Shown here: positions 30,506 through 40,911 of the stretch, in pieces
How positions within the stretch are numbered: the stretch's first letter is position 1
How the letters are laid out: every line of letters starts with the position of its first letter
Assembly (NCBI GenBank): GCA_905480405.1
Contig: CAJQQH010000043.1
Location: 1 to 64,000, forward strand
Direction: 5' to 3'
DNA: 64,000 bases
Origin: an uncultured Polaribacter sp.
Lineage (GTDB): Bacteria; Bacteroidota; Bacteroidia; Flavobacteriales; Flavobacteriaceae
Translations under genes and position numbers: made by a program
The notes under the pieces: generated by a model
Seen by the model: only the letters and a program-made list of their open reading frames with translations
The model's database searches: none
Told to the model about the DNA's origin: nothing

Positions 30506-31984
30506 TTATTTTATTGAAAAACTAGTACCATCCTTACCATCTTTTAACTGAATTCCTAACGCAATTAGTTCATCTCTTATTTGATCTGACAAAGCCCAGT
30601 CTTTATTTTCTCTTGCTTCTTTTCTTAACTTAATCAACAACTCTACTACTCCATTTATTTTTTCTGAATTGTCTTGAGAGTTTTCATTCATCAACCCTAA
30701 AACATCAAAAACAAATCCATTTAAAGTAGATTTAAGCTCTGTTAAATCTTCTGTTGTTAAACTTGCTTTTTGTTCTTTAATTTGATTGATAACTTTAACT
30801 GCTTCAAACAAATGAGATATTAAAATAGGTGTATTTAAATCATCGTTCATAGCAGCATAACAAGATTTTTTCCAATCTTTAACATCAAAAGTAGATGTTT
30901 TGCTAGCTTCAATTTTTTCTAAAAAGTTTACAGCTTCCATTAATTTAGCATGCCCTTTTTCTGAAGCTTCTAAGGCATCACCAGAAAAATCTAAAATACT
31001 TCTATAATTTGCTTGCATGTTAAAGAAACGAACTACACTTGCAGAAAAAGGTTTTGGTAAAATATTATTTTCTCCGGATAAAATTTCATTTGGTAAAATA
31101 AAGTTTCCTGTAGATTTTGCCATTCTCTGACCATTTAAAGAAAGCATATTAGTATGCATCCAATAATTTACAGGTTTTACACCACTACATGTTTTAGATT
31201 GTGCTATTTCACATTCGTGATGTGGAAATTTTAAATCCATACCGCCACCATGAATATCAAAACTTTCTCCTAAATATTTAGTACTCATAACAGAACATTC
31301 TAAATGCCAACCAGGAAAACCATCACTCCAAGGAGATGGCCAACGCATAATATGCTTTTCATCAGCTTTTTTCCAAAGTGCAAAGTCTTGCGGATTTTTC
31401 TTATCCGATTGCCCATCTAAAGTTCTTGTGTTACTTAATAAATCTTCTACTTTTCGGCCCGAAAGAATCCCGTAATTTTCATTTTTATTATACTCATGTA
31501 CATCAAAATAAACAGATCCATTTACTTCATAAGCAAAACCTTTATCCATGATTTCCTTAATCATTTCTATCTGCTCAACAATATGACCAGTTGCAGTTGG
31601 CTCTATACTTGGTGGTAAAAAATTGTAGTTTTTTAAAACATCATGAAAATCTACAGTATAACGCTGCACTACTTCCATAGGTTCAATTTGTTCTAAACGT
31701 GCTTTTCTAGCAATTTTATCTTCACCTTCATCTGCATCGTTTTCTAAATGACCTGCATCGGTAATATTACGCACATAACGTACTTTATAACCTAGATGTA
31801 GTAAATATCTATATACAACATCAAAAAACATAAAAGTTCTTACGTTCCCTAAATGTGCGTTACTATAAACCGTTGGTCCGCAAACGTACATACCTACGTA
31901 TCCGTCTGTTATGGGTTTAAAATCCTCTTTTGTTTTACTTAGAGAATTGTATATTTTAAGTTGATTTTCTTTGTAGAGTTCCAT
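30506..31984 (-). CDS. cysS: Cysteine--tRNA ligase
   Basis: [49 protein letters not shown]. Confidence 0.97.
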   Translation of the reverse strand: MELYKENQLKIYNSLSKTKEDFKPITDGYVGMYVCGPTVYSNAHLGNVRTFMFFDVVYRYLLHLGYKVRYVRNITDAGHLENDADEGEDKIARKARLEQIEPMEVVQRYTVDFHDVLKNYNFLPPSIEPTATGHIVEQIEMIKEIMDKGFAYEVNGSVYFDVHEYNKNENYGILSGRKVEDLLSNTRTLDGQSDKKNPQDFALWKKADEKHIMRWPSPWSDGFPGWHLECSVMSTKYLGESFDIHGGGMDLKFPHHECEIAQSKTCSGVKPVNYWMHTNMLSLNGQRMAKSTGNFILPNEILSGENNILPKPFSASVVRFFNMQANYRSILDFSGDALEASEKGHAKLMEAVNFLEKIEASKTSTFDVKDWKKSCYAAMNDDLNTPILISHLFEAVKVINQIKEQKASLTTEDLTELKSTLNGFVFDVLGLMNENSQDNSEKINGVVELLIKLRKEARENKDWALSDQIRDELIALGIQLKDGKDGTSFSIK

Positions 31985-32086
31985 TAAATAAGTGACAATT
32001 TACAATCGATAAATATAGGCACTTTCAAATGAATGACGAAATGGAATTTGTTAGAAGTTTGGTAAATTTAAAAGTAGTTTTACGAT

Positions 32087-33487
32087 CTATAAGTTTTCTT
32101 TAATAATTTTTAGTTTACTATGTTTTCCTTCGATATTAATTGTATTATTATTATTTGATGCATTAATAAAACCATTAAATATTGTAGCCTTCTTGTTATT
32201 TATATGTTTATTAGAAACCTCAAGACTTGTAGCCGAAAAATTAAGTTTACTTTTTAAGTTAGATACATTTAATTCAGCTTCAGAATTATCTAGCATCAAA
32301 GTAAAAGTTTGGTAGTTAGAAATTACATTCTGAATAATCAACTCACCAAATCTATCAGATATCTCTACATTTTGATTTACCTTAACAATATTTACTCCAG
32401 AAGAATTATTAGACAATTTAGTATTTGTAATCGATGCTATTTTAGCATCGATTACATTATTTAAAAATAAATTACTTTTACTTAGATTATTAATTGAAAC
32501 CGGAGAATAATTAATAGTTAACTTACCTCCATTTAAACTGTTTGCATTAAAAGTTCCATAATTAACATTACCAGATGCCACTGTATTTGGTAACTTAACC
32601 TTACAATGACGTGTATTTAAGTCGAATGTTGCATTACTTGGGACTTTGATTTCTAATCTCTTTTTAATTTTAACTTTCTTACCATCAATTATTAAATTGT
32701 TAGAATCTGAAGAAAAACTTAACTTTAATTTATGTAGTTCTTCTTTCGCTTTTAAAAGTTCTTCTCTAATTTTTTCTTTATCAACTTTCTTTATTTCTAA
32801 TTTAGCTTTCAATAATTCTTTTTTCATTTGTTTTTTAGACTCAGCAAACTCTTTTTTCATTTTTGCTTTATCAATAGTCATTCTTTTTTTTAATTCTTTA
32901 TATTTTTTAGTTTTCTTAAATGCTTCCCAATCCTTTTTAGAATTAATATTCACATTCGTATCTCCATCATTCCATTGAAATGAGTAATTACCATCTTTTC
33001 CAACTATTTCATCTAAATCATCCATCCCTTCTAAAATACCATTTAAATCAAAATCGAAATCAAAATTCATTTCTGGTAAAACAATTGCATCAATAGTTGG
33101 AAAAATAATAGAATCTAGTTCTGGTATTTGAATATCCATATTATTAAAAACTAAAAAATCATTTTTAAATAGAGATGAACTATTTCCTTTAGAAGTTATT
33201 TGTACTTTATTCTTATTTCCTAAAGCTTCAAAATTCCAGTTTTTAAAATACTTTTCAGCTTCTTCCTTAGAAACTCCCTCAACTTCTATAAAAGCCGTTA
33301 TTGCTACTTCATTTTTATTCCAAGTTGTAACATTAATATCTGTATTAGATGCATTAATAGCAACTTCTACATTTTTATTTACTTTAAAATTTTCTGTATA
33401 TTTTTTATCAAATTTTTGTCCATACGTTGTACCTAAAATACAGATGGCAAAAATTGAGAAAATAGATTTATATAATTTGAGTTTCAT
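32087..33487 (-). CDS. Adhesin-like beta-repeat protein (DUF4097-like)
   Basis: Signal peptide, N-terminal NVEVAINASNTDINVTTWNKNEVAITAFIEVEG as in 9702-10784; central Lys/Glu coiled-coil; C-terminal beta repeats. Confidence 0.6.
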   Translation of the reverse strand: MKLKLYKSIFSIFAICILGTTYGQKFDKKYTENFKVNKNVEVAINASNTDINVTTWNKNEVAITAFIEVEGVSKEEAEKYFKNWNFEALGNKNKVQITSKGNSSSLFKNDFLVFNNMDIQIPELDSIIFPTIDAIVLPEMNFDFDFDLNGILEGMDDLDEIVGKDGNYSFQWNDGDTNVNINSKKDWEAFKKTKKYKELKKRMTIDKAKMKKEFAESKKQMKKELLKAKLEIKKVDKEKIREELLKAKEELHKLKLSFSSDSNNLIIDGKKVKIKKRLEIKVPSNATFDLNTRHCKVKLPNTVASGNVNYGTFNANSLNGGKLTINYSPVSINNLSKSNLFLNNVIDAKIASITNTKLSNNSSGVNIVKVNQNVEISDRFGELIIQNVISNYQTFTLMLDNSEAELNVSNLKSKLNFSATSLEVSNKHINNKKATIFNGFINASNNNNTINIEGKHSKLKIIKENL

Positions 33488-34031
33488 TTTGTTTTGTTTT
33501 TAAATTTTTAAGTTCTTTTAACTGTTTTTTCAACCGTTGCAACAGTTGTAAACGTAATTGTAAATTACGTATCAATGCATCTATAGTAACATCATTAACT
33601 CCATTTGTATTGAGCTCTTTTGTTAATGATTTATATTCTTTTGTTAATTCGGCAATCTTTAATAAATAACCATCTACAATATCTTTGTGTTTATCAGATA
33701 AATCTAATTCACTAATTTCTAGATTAATACTATTTGTATAATAAGTTTCTATGGTATTAAATTCTGGTGATATATTTCCTAAAGTTATCTCTTTGCTCTT
33801 TTTTATTGACGGAACTTCGCCTAATATTTTTGAAGGATAAAATTTAATACCTAAACTAACTAACAACAATATTGATGCTGCAATAGACAGCCATTTAAAA
33901 TTTTTCTTTTGAGATTTTTGTTGATGTAACTCTGACTGTAATAATGCTTCAAACTTAGTTGCATGATTTGTAGATAATTCAACATTTTTATCTTTGTATT
34001 CTTTTAATTTCTCTCTAATATCCTTCTGCAT
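33468..34031 (-). CDS. Putative membrane-anchored anti-sigma-like protein
   Basis: Single TM (FKWLSIAASILLLVSLGIKF); NISPEFNTIETYYTNSI; resembles 9194-9718. Confidence 0.6.
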   Translation of the reverse strand: MQKDIREKLKEYKDKNVELSTNHATKFEALLQSELHQQKSQKKNFKWLSIAASILLLVSLGIKFYPSKILGEVPSIKKSKEITLGNISPEFNTIETYYTNSINLEISELDLSDKHKDIVDGYLLKIAELTKEYKSLTKELNTNGVNDVTIDALIRNLQLRLQLLQRLKKQLKELKNLKTKQNETQII

Positions 34032-34572
34032 AACTCGTGTTTTTTAACCGTTCTTTCAATACTTTTTTACCTCTTAACAAATGTGTTCGAGATGTATTTG
34101 TGGTAATATTCAAAATTTCTGATATTTCTTGATGATCATACCCTTCTAACAAATACATTGTTAACACCAACCTATACTTTTCTTTTAATTTATTTATTTC
34201 TTCTAAAATTAAATCGACTGAAGTATCACTTTCAACTTTCCATTCATCTTCTTCTGTATTTGCAATTACTTCTTCATTTATAGAAACCAATTCTAATTTA
34301 TTTTTCTTTAATTGATCTATACTTTGGTTAATAACAATTCTTTTTAACCAAGCTCCAAAAGCAACTTCATTTTTATAATTTTTAATATTTTTAAACGCTT
34401 TAATAAAAGCATCTTGCATAACATCCTCTGCTATAAAGGTATCTTTAACATACCTAAATGCGACTAAAAACATAGCTTTACAATACAAATTATACAATTG
34501 CATTTGTGCTTTTGCATTGTTGTTTTTGCATTGATCAATGATAGGTTGATGTAGTTGTTTGGTTGATTTCAT
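34015..34572 (-). CDS. ECF-type RNA polymerase sigma factor
   Basis: YNLYCKAMFLVAFRYVKDTFIAEDVMQDAFIKAFKN; LTMYLLEGYDHQEISEILNITTNTSRTHLLRGKKVLKE. Confidence 0.93.
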   Translation of the reverse strand: MKSTKQLHQPIIDQCKNNNAKAQMQLYNLYCKAMFLVAFRYVKDTFIAEDVMQDAFIKAFKNIKNYKNEVAFGAWLKRIVINQSIDQLKKNKLELVSINEEVIANTEEDEWKVESDTSVDLILEEINKLKEKYRLVLTMYLLEGYDHQEISEILNITTNTSRTHLLRGKKVLKERLKNTSYAEGY

Positions 34573-34664
34573 TGAAACTTTCTTACTCTAAAGACGATAC
34601 ATTTTTTGCTGTGTTGCAAAATTTATAAATTAATTATCTTTAAATTTACATATTAACTTTTACA

Positions 34665-35732
34665 ATGGATAAAAAATCGTCTGCATTACATGAAAAAGAA
34701 GGAGTCTCTAAACCAGAAACAACCAACAAAACTAGTGCAGAAAAAATAAAATTTAATAGAGCTAAACAAAATTCTGTCAACGATTTTGTTACAAATATAT
34801 TAGATGGTAATATTACTTTTTTAAGTAGAGCAATTACATTAGTTGAAAGCACAAATGTAAAACATCAGCAAAAAGCAAATGAAATCTTAGATCGCTGCTT
34901 ACCCTATGCTAATAATTCTGTAAGAATTGGTATTACAGGAGTTCCTGGTGTTGGGAAAAGTACATTTATAGAATCTTTTGGAAAACACCTAACTTCTAAA
35001 GGTAAAAAAGTTGCTGTCTTAGCTGTTGACCCAAGTAGCTCTATAAACAAAGGTTCTATTTTAGGTGATAAAACTAGAATGGAAGAATTAGTTACTGATA
35101 AAAATGCTTTTATTAGACCTTCCCCTTCAGGTACTTCTTTAGGTGGTGTTGCGCAAAAAACACGTGAATCTATTATACTTTGTGAAGCAGCAGGTTTTGA
35201 GGTTATTATAATTGAAACTGTTGGTGTTGGTCAATCTGAAACTGTTGTACACTCTATGGTAGATTTCTTTTTGTTATTAAAACTTGCTGGAGCTGGTGAT
35301 GAATTGCAAGGTATTAAACGAGGAATTATAGAAATGGCAGATGCAATAGTAATTAACAAAGCTGATGGTGATAACGAGAAAAATGCTAAAATTGCCAAAG
35401 TTGAATTTAACAGAGCCTTACATTTATACCCTTTAAAAGAAAGTAAATGGCAACCAAAAGTTTTAACTGCAAGTGCTTTGCTTAATTTAGGAATTGAGAA
35501 AATTGATACAATGATTTCTGAATACATTTCTCTAACCAAAGGAAACAAATACTTCAACAACAAAAGAAACGAACAAAATAAATATTGGCTTTTATCAACT
35601 ATAGAACAACAATTAAAAGACAACTTTTACAACAATCCAAAAGTTAAAAACTCTTTAACCAAAGAAATTACAAATTTAGAAAACGGAAAAACAACTCCTT
35701 TTAATGCTGCTAAACGTTTGTTAGACTTGTAA
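34665..35732 (+). CDS. meaB: Methylmalonyl-CoA mutase-associated GTPase MeaB
   Basis: RIGITGVPGVGKSTFIESFG; VLAVDPSSSINKGSILGDKTRMEEL; ETVGVGQSE. Confidence 0.95.
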   Translation: MDKKSSALHEKEGVSKPETTNKTSAEKIKFNRAKQNSVNDFVTNILDGNITFLSRAITLVESTNVKHQQKANEILDRCLPYANNSVRIGITGVPGVGKSTFIESFGKHLTSKGKKVAVLAVDPSSSINKGSILGDKTRMEELVTDKNAFIRPSPSGTSLGGVAQKTRESIILCEAAGFEVIIIETVGVGQSETVVHSMVDFFLLLKLAGAGDELQGIKRGIIEMADAIVINKADGDNEKNAKIAKVEFNRALHLYPLKESKWQPKVLTASALLNLGIEKIDTMISEYISLTKGNKYFNNKRNEQNKYWLLSTIEQQLKDNFYNNPKVKNSLTKEITNLENGKTTPFNAAKRLLDL

Positions 35733-35857
35733 TTTAACTTATTTTTAAACTTATAATAATGTATATTTAATAAAAATGCCTGTTACAATAAAGCAACAGA
35801 CATTTCATCCAACTAAAACTAACTAAACTATTTTTCCAATTTCTTTTTCATAATATT

Positions 35858-38086
35858 TTAGAAATTATAAGTTATTGTTGCTTTCGCAAAAAATGGTGTT
35901 CCAGGTGTAAAATGTATTTCTTCAACTGAATTTACTTCATTTTGTAATCTACTTTCCGTTGCAAATTGAGTTTCGTTCCAAGCAACATCAAATAAGTTTT
36001 CTACAGAAACTCCAAAAGTGATGTCTTCCATTTTATAATTAATATTTAAATCACTTACAAAATAACCTTTTGCAGTTATCGAATTATCTTCGTTTGCAGC
36101 TCTATCTGCTAAATACCTGTATCTAAACCCACCTGAAAAATTTCCTAAACCAGTAAAAGTTAAACCACCAGACATTGTAAAATTTGGTGCTAATGGAATA
36201 TAATCTTCACCAGAAACCGCTTCTAAACTTCTTGCTTTTGTAATTGTAGCATCTGTATCAAAATATATGTGATCTGTAATTTGATAACGAGCCCCAAAAT
36301 CAAATCCAAAACGTTCAGATTTTCCTGAAGGTTCTACAACACCTGCATCACCAACATACACAAATTCTTCTTCAGAAAGCAAATACCAAACAGCAGTATT
36401 TAATACTAAATTTTTAGCTGGTTTCCAGATATTTCCAAAATCTAAACCATAAGCTCTTGGTAAAACTTTATCAGCATTTTGTTGTAAAACAACTCTTGCA
36501 TCATTAGAATGAAACCCAATTCCAGATTTTAAAAACCATTGTAAATTATCATTTTGAGAATATAAAAAATTTAACTTCGGATTTACAATTGCTTTTGTTT
36601 TACTCAATGTTTTGTAAGCTGTACTTACATTATCATTATATAAAAATTTAAAATAATCTAAACGAATTGCTGGTGAAATTTTAAATTTACCAATCTCAAA
36701 TTCAGAATTAAAAAAAGCATACATATTTGTTTGTTGTACATCTCCAAACTGAATTCTATTTAACAACTCTCTCCTATTTTTTGTATGAGACAATTCGTTA
36801 TCTTTTATATTATCAAAACGTAATCCTACACCTTTTGTAAACTTAGCTTCAACATTACCATACTCTTTATCTGTGATAATTTTTACATTCATACCATAGA
36901 TATTTCTATCTTCAAATTGCTTAATTTGGTCACCATTTATAGCATCCTCTAAGAAAAAGGTAAAATTAGAATACAACTCAAAATCATATTTAGAATAAAA
37001 AGTGTTTGCTATAAAAACAGCATCATTTTCAAGTGTTTTTTGTAATTTAATATTAATATTAGATCTAGAAGTAAATCCTCCTTCTGTATCATCTATTGCT
37101 CCAAATCGTGTTAAATTTCCATTAGCAACTTCCCTTTCCGGAATTTGACCAGAAGCATCCCAACTACTTGTAAAATGAGATGCAGAAATAGTTAACTTAT
37201 CTTTTCCGTTTAAAAAGGTATTGTATTTTGCAAATAAATTTAATCTATTAAAATTCTGAGGCGACTCAAAAGGACCATCTGTTTCTATATATTCTATAGC
37301 AACATAAGCATCGTCTTTTTTAGAATTTTCTAATAAATTAAACAGACCAACTGTTCTTAGTGAGTTAAAATCTCCATAACCAATAGAAACAAGATTCTTA
37401 TTAATAGCTGTTTTCGTAGAAAAATTCACATAACCTGCTGTGTTAAAATCACCTTGATTAGCATAATAAGGTCCTTTACCAAAATCGATATTTTTAATGG
37501 TTTCCGGAATTACAAAATGTAAATCTGAATAGCCTTGACCATGTGCATGAGAAACCATATTAATTGGCATTCCATCTACAGAAAGCGTAATATCTGTTCC
37601 GTGATCTATATCAAAACCTCTTAAAAAAATTTGTTCTGCTTTTCCTCCTCCAGCATGTTGTCCTATAAACAAACCTGGTACTTTTCTTAAAATTTCTTGA
37701 GAATTATTAACCGGATTTAAATCTAAATCTACTCTAGCAATAGTCTGTAAAGCATTAATTTCTTTACGTAAAACCAATTCTTCTAATTGAAAAACTTTTG
37801 TTTTTAAAGTGATTGTTATCCCATTTTGTAAATGCTGTTGCGTAACTTTTATAATTTTCTTTTCAAAACCTAAAATACTTACTTGTATTGTATTATTTAC
37901 TGCTGTTTTTTCTATTATAAACCCACCGTTTTCATTGGTATGCGTATGTGTATTTGATGCTTTATTTACAACATACACATTTTCTAAAGGGTCATTAAAC
38001 TGGTCTATTATTCTTCCTTTTAAATCTTGAGAAAATCCTTTAATACAAAATGCAAAAACAAGAAAAAATATGATTTTATGATTCAT
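35858..38086 (-). CDS. TonB-dependent receptor with carboxypeptidase-like N-domain
   Basis: LKGRIIDQFNDPLENVYVVN; plug domain (QTIARVDLDLNPVNNSQEILRKVPGLFIGQHAGGGKAEQIFLRGF); C-terminal aromatic residue. Confidence 0.92.
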   Translation of the reverse strand: MNHKIIFFLVFAFCIKGFSQDLKGRIIDQFNDPLENVYVVNKASNTHTHTNENGGFIIEKTAVNNTIQVSILGFEKKIIKVTQQHLQNGITITLKTKVFQLEELVLRKEINALQTIARVDLDLNPVNNSQEILRKVPGLFIGQHAGGGKAEQIFLRGFDIDHGTDITLSVDGMPINMVSHAHGQGYSDLHFVIPETIKNIDFGKGPYYANQGDFNTAGYVNFSTKTAINKNLVSIGYGDFNSLRTVGLFNLLENSKKDDAYVAIEYIETDGPFESPQNFNRLNLFAKYNTFLNGKDKLTISASHFTSSWDASGQIPEREVANGNLTRFGAIDDTEGGFTSRSNINIKLQKTLENDAVFIANTFYSKYDFELYSNFTFFLEDAINGDQIKQFEDRNIYGMNVKIITDKEYGNVEAKFTKGVGLRFDNIKDNELSHTKNRRELLNRIQFGDVQQTNMYAFFNSEFEIGKFKISPAIRLDYFKFLYNDNVSTAYKTLSKTKAIVNPKLNFLYSQNDNLQWFLKSGIGFHSNDARVVLQQNADKVLPRAYGLDFGNIWKPAKNLVLNTAVWYLLSEEEFVYVGDAGVVEPSGKSERFGFDFGARYQITDHIYFDTDATITKARSLEAVSGEDYIPLAPNFTMSGGLTFTGLGNFSGGFRYRYLADRAANEDNSITAKGYFVSDLNINYKMEDITFGVSVENLFDVAWNETQFATESRLQNEVNSVEEIHFTPGTPFFAKATITYNF

Positions 38087-38107
38087 TTTATTATTTTTTT
38101 TGCAAAT

Positions 38108-39403
38108 TTATATATTTTTGATTTCCTTTTCTGTTAAAGGACCTAATTCATATATAGCATTTAACAATTCTTTCTTTATTTCTTTTGCTTTAATAGTATT
38201 TCCATTCGCTTTTAAAATATTTGCGGAATGAAATAAAGCTTCTGGTTCAAAAGTTTTACCAATTACATGGTTTTTAGAAATTTCAAGAGCTTTTGTTGTT
38301 TTACCATTTTTATAATAAGCCCATGCTAATAAATCATAAGATTGTACTGTTGGTCTTGCTTTTACTTCTTCTTTAGCAATTTCTAATGCTTTTTGTTTTT
38401 GTAAGTTATCATCAGCAAATAATAAAACGTTGTATTTTGCATACATTGCTCCGTATTTGTGGTTTGCAACTTTAATTAAATATTTTTTAGTTTGATTTTC
38501 TTTTTCTGCAATATTCCCCACGTATTCTGCTATTTCTGCTCTCAATAAATGATAATCTGGAGCTGAATTTTCAGAAACTACCGTTTCTAAAATTCTTAAA
38601 GCTTCATTAGGATTACGTTCATAAGAATAAACGATCCAAGCAATTCCTTTTTTTGCATAACTATTATTCGGATTTATTTTTAAAGCATTTAAATAAGCTT
38701 TGTAAGAATCTTTAATTCTGCCTGCATGACCATAATAATCTGCTAAATTTGTATAATTCCATTGGATTAAATTTTGGTTTTTAGAAAATTTTGCAATTTT
38801 TAAAGCTTCCTCTAAATATTTAATAGCATTGTCTAAATTACCTATATGATCGTTGTATTTAGAAAGTCTAATTAAATAATCAAAATCTTTAAAGTTTTTT
38901 ACTTTAGATAAATAACTTTCTACTTTTTTTAGGTTTCCAAGTTCTAAATACACATCAATTAACATATAATGAGTTTGTAATAAACTTTCTCCATTATACT
39001 CCGCTTTTGTTAGTAGCTCTAAAGCTTCCTTAAAACGATGTTGAGATATATAATTTTTAGATAAACTTCTTAAATAACCTACGTTATTAAAATTTGTTTT
39101 TTTATTTGCTAAAAGTAAATTCTCTTCAGCATTTTTTAGTTGATTGATATCTCCTGTTAATTGAAAAACTTGAGAATTTGCACTTGCTAATTTTGAGTTG
39201 TAAGGATATTGATTAGGTGTTTTGTCTAATTTATTTTTCCAGAAATTTAACTCCTTATTTGCCTTTTTTAAAGATGCATTTTCATCAATATTTAAATAAA
39301 CTTGGTAATCTCTTGAATTTGTTATTTGTTTAGTTCTGTTTTTATTGCAACTTATTGCGATAGAAAAAGTTACAAACAATAAAATTAGTTGGATATTTTT
39401 CAT
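38108..39403 (-). CDS. Tetratricopeptide repeat lipoprotein
   Basis: Lipoprotein signal (FSIAISCNKN); several TPR-like units. Confidence 0.8.
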   Translation of the reverse strand: MKNIQLILLFVTFSIAISCNKNRTKQITNSRDYQVYLNIDENASLKKANKELNFWKNKLDKTPNQYPYNSKLASANSQVFQLTGDINQLKNAEENLLLANKKTNFNNVGYLRSLSKNYISQHRFKEALELLTKAEYNGESLLQTHYMLIDVYLELGNLKKVESYLSKVKNFKDFDYLIRLSKYNDHIGNLDNAIKYLEEALKIAKFSKNQNLIQWNYTNLADYYGHAGRIKDSYKAYLNALKINPNNSYAKKGIAWIVYSYERNPNEALRILETVVSENSAPDYHLLRAEIAEYVGNIAEKENQTKKYLIKVANHKYGAMYAKYNVLLFADDNLQKQKALEIAKEEVKARPTVQSYDLLAWAYYKNGKTTKALEISKNHVIGKTFEPEALFHSANILKANGNTIKAKEIKKELLNAIYELGPLTEKEIKNI

Positions 39404-39480
39404 AATTTGTAGTTTTAGGTTTTAATAAACTGGCGTAATTTGTAATACACCAGTTTATGAGTAAGTAAGTTTTATTTATT

Positions 39481-40041
39481 TTACCAAGCAGAAGCTAAGT
39501 AAGGAAAAGAGGTTAAAAACTCTTTATCATTTGCATCTACATTATCATTTGATAAGTTTGGATTTTCTGTAAAATCTTCACCACCAAAAATTAATAATAA
39601 TTCTACAGTAATCACATCATCAGCTAAAGCTCTACCAGTTAAAACGTTTGTACCATCATAAAAAGTTGTTGTACCATCTAAAGAAACGTTTAAAACATCA
39701 GTTGCTAATAAACCAGTAAAAGTAGCGGCGTCTAAACCTAATGCATTTTTGTCGCCAGCATTTGCATACGCAGGACTTAAAGCTTTTAAATTTGCCTCAA
39801 ACATTGGCTGAAAAGAACCACCTTGTTGAGAAGGTATCGTTGTATTAAAAGAATCTTTGCTAGAAGAAGATACGAAAACTGTATTAACAGCTGGTCTACC
39901 CATTTGATCTTTTACTTTATACACACCAGCAAATTCAGATTCTATTACGGTAATCATCGTTTCATCATCATTATTAGAACAGCTCATTAAAAAAAGTGAT
40001 AGTGTTAAAACTGTAAAGTATTTTATATTTTTAAAATTCAT
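39481..40041 (-). CDS. DUF4331-like lipoprotein (C-terminal half)
   Basis: Lipobox FLMSCSNN; QMGRPAVNTVFVSSSSKDSFN; LTGRALADDVITVELLLIFGG. Confidence 0.65.
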   Translation of the reverse strand: MNFKNIKYFTVLTLSLFLMSCSNNDDETMITVIESEFAGVYKVKDQMGRPAVNTVFVSSSSKDSFNTTIPSQQGGSFQPMFEANLKALSPAYANAGDKNALGLDAATFTGLLATDVLNVSLDGTTTFYDGTNVLTGRALADDVITVELLLIFGGEDFTENPNLSNDNVDANDKEFLTSFPYLASAW

Positions 40042-40068
40042 AATATTGTTTTTAAGTTGTTTTATTAA

Positions 40069-40719
40069 TTATTGTTTTGCTTTTGCTTCTACCCAAGTAT
40101 TAACTGTACCAGAACCACCAATTGTACTTTTTGGAACTTCAACTACTATAGAAAGTACATTAGATCCTGCAAACGTATCTGAACCTGGATTGTTAAAACC
40201 TGGTGCATTACCTGCTAAAATTTCTCCATATCTAGCAAAATCCATAAAGAAAGGGTCATCTCTAGGACCTGCAAAGAATTTCATATTATTGCTATTACCA
40301 ATAATTGCATCTGCTCCATAAGATGAAATTGATACTTCAGATTTTATTGCCATTTCATCAATTTTACTATCGATACCTGTTGTGTTTGGCGCATAAGGAC
40401 CAAAGAAATACATTACTCCGTTTCTAGGTATTGCTTGTATAACATAATCCTCTACATAATCATTATTGGTATCAATATTAAATTCTACCATTACGTTTTC
40501 ATCAAAGGTTGCATCGGCAGTTGCAGACGGACTTAATAAACCTTGAATGTTTGCTACGAAAACTAAATTGCTTGTGTCTTCTCCTTGAAATGCATAGAAA
40601 TCTGTAATATCTGCACTTGTACCGCTTGTTGCAGGAGCATCTATATGATCTGCTGCAATTGTAATTAAACCAATTATCGATAAGAAAATGGTTGCTACTA
40701 AAATTTTACTTTTTTTCAT
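40069..40719 (-). CDS. DUF4331 family protein (N-terminal half)
   Basis: ADHIDAPATSGTSADITDFYAFQGED; AGPRDDPFFMDFARYGEIL; DTFAGSNVLSIVVEVPKS; start at internal Met with signal peptide. Confidence 0.8.
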   Translation of the reverse strand: MKKSKILVATIFLSIIGLITIAADHIDAPATSGTSADITDFYAFQGEDTSNLVFVANIQGLLSPSATADATFDENVMVEFNIDTNNDYVEDYVIQAIPRNGVMYFFGPYAPNTTGIDSKIDEMAIKSEVSISSYGADAIIGNSNNMKFFAGPRDDPFFMDFARYGEILAGNAPGFNNPGSDTFAGSNVLSIVVEVPKSTIGGSGTVNTWVEAKAKQ

Positions 40720-40911
40720 TGTGTGAGTTTTTAAGTTAATATTTAATTGAATCTCACTCATACTTACGAGAAGAATTGAAGTACGGTTTTAAAAAAGTTC
40801 ATTTTTTTTTAATAAATTTTACAAATCCTTATAAACAAAGAGAAAAATGAAGTAAAAAAAATATAAATCCAGTAAATATTTGTACTATTGTAAAAGAAAT
40901 TTTAACAAAAA

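Noticed and set aside
32646-32978. 110-aa plus-strand ORF rich in Phe/Leu/Ser
   Set aside because: Complement of the Lys/Glu coiled-coil region of 32087-33487; composition explained by antisense reading.
35231-35623. 130-aa minus-strand ORF inside meaB
   Set aside because: Antisense shadow of a conserved GTPase.
22434-35732. PduO-type adenosyltransferase and meaB both present, suggesting a B12 locus
   Set aside because: They are 11 kb apart with housekeeping genes between them, and no cobalamin riboswitch-like sequence was recognised; common flavobacterial genes.
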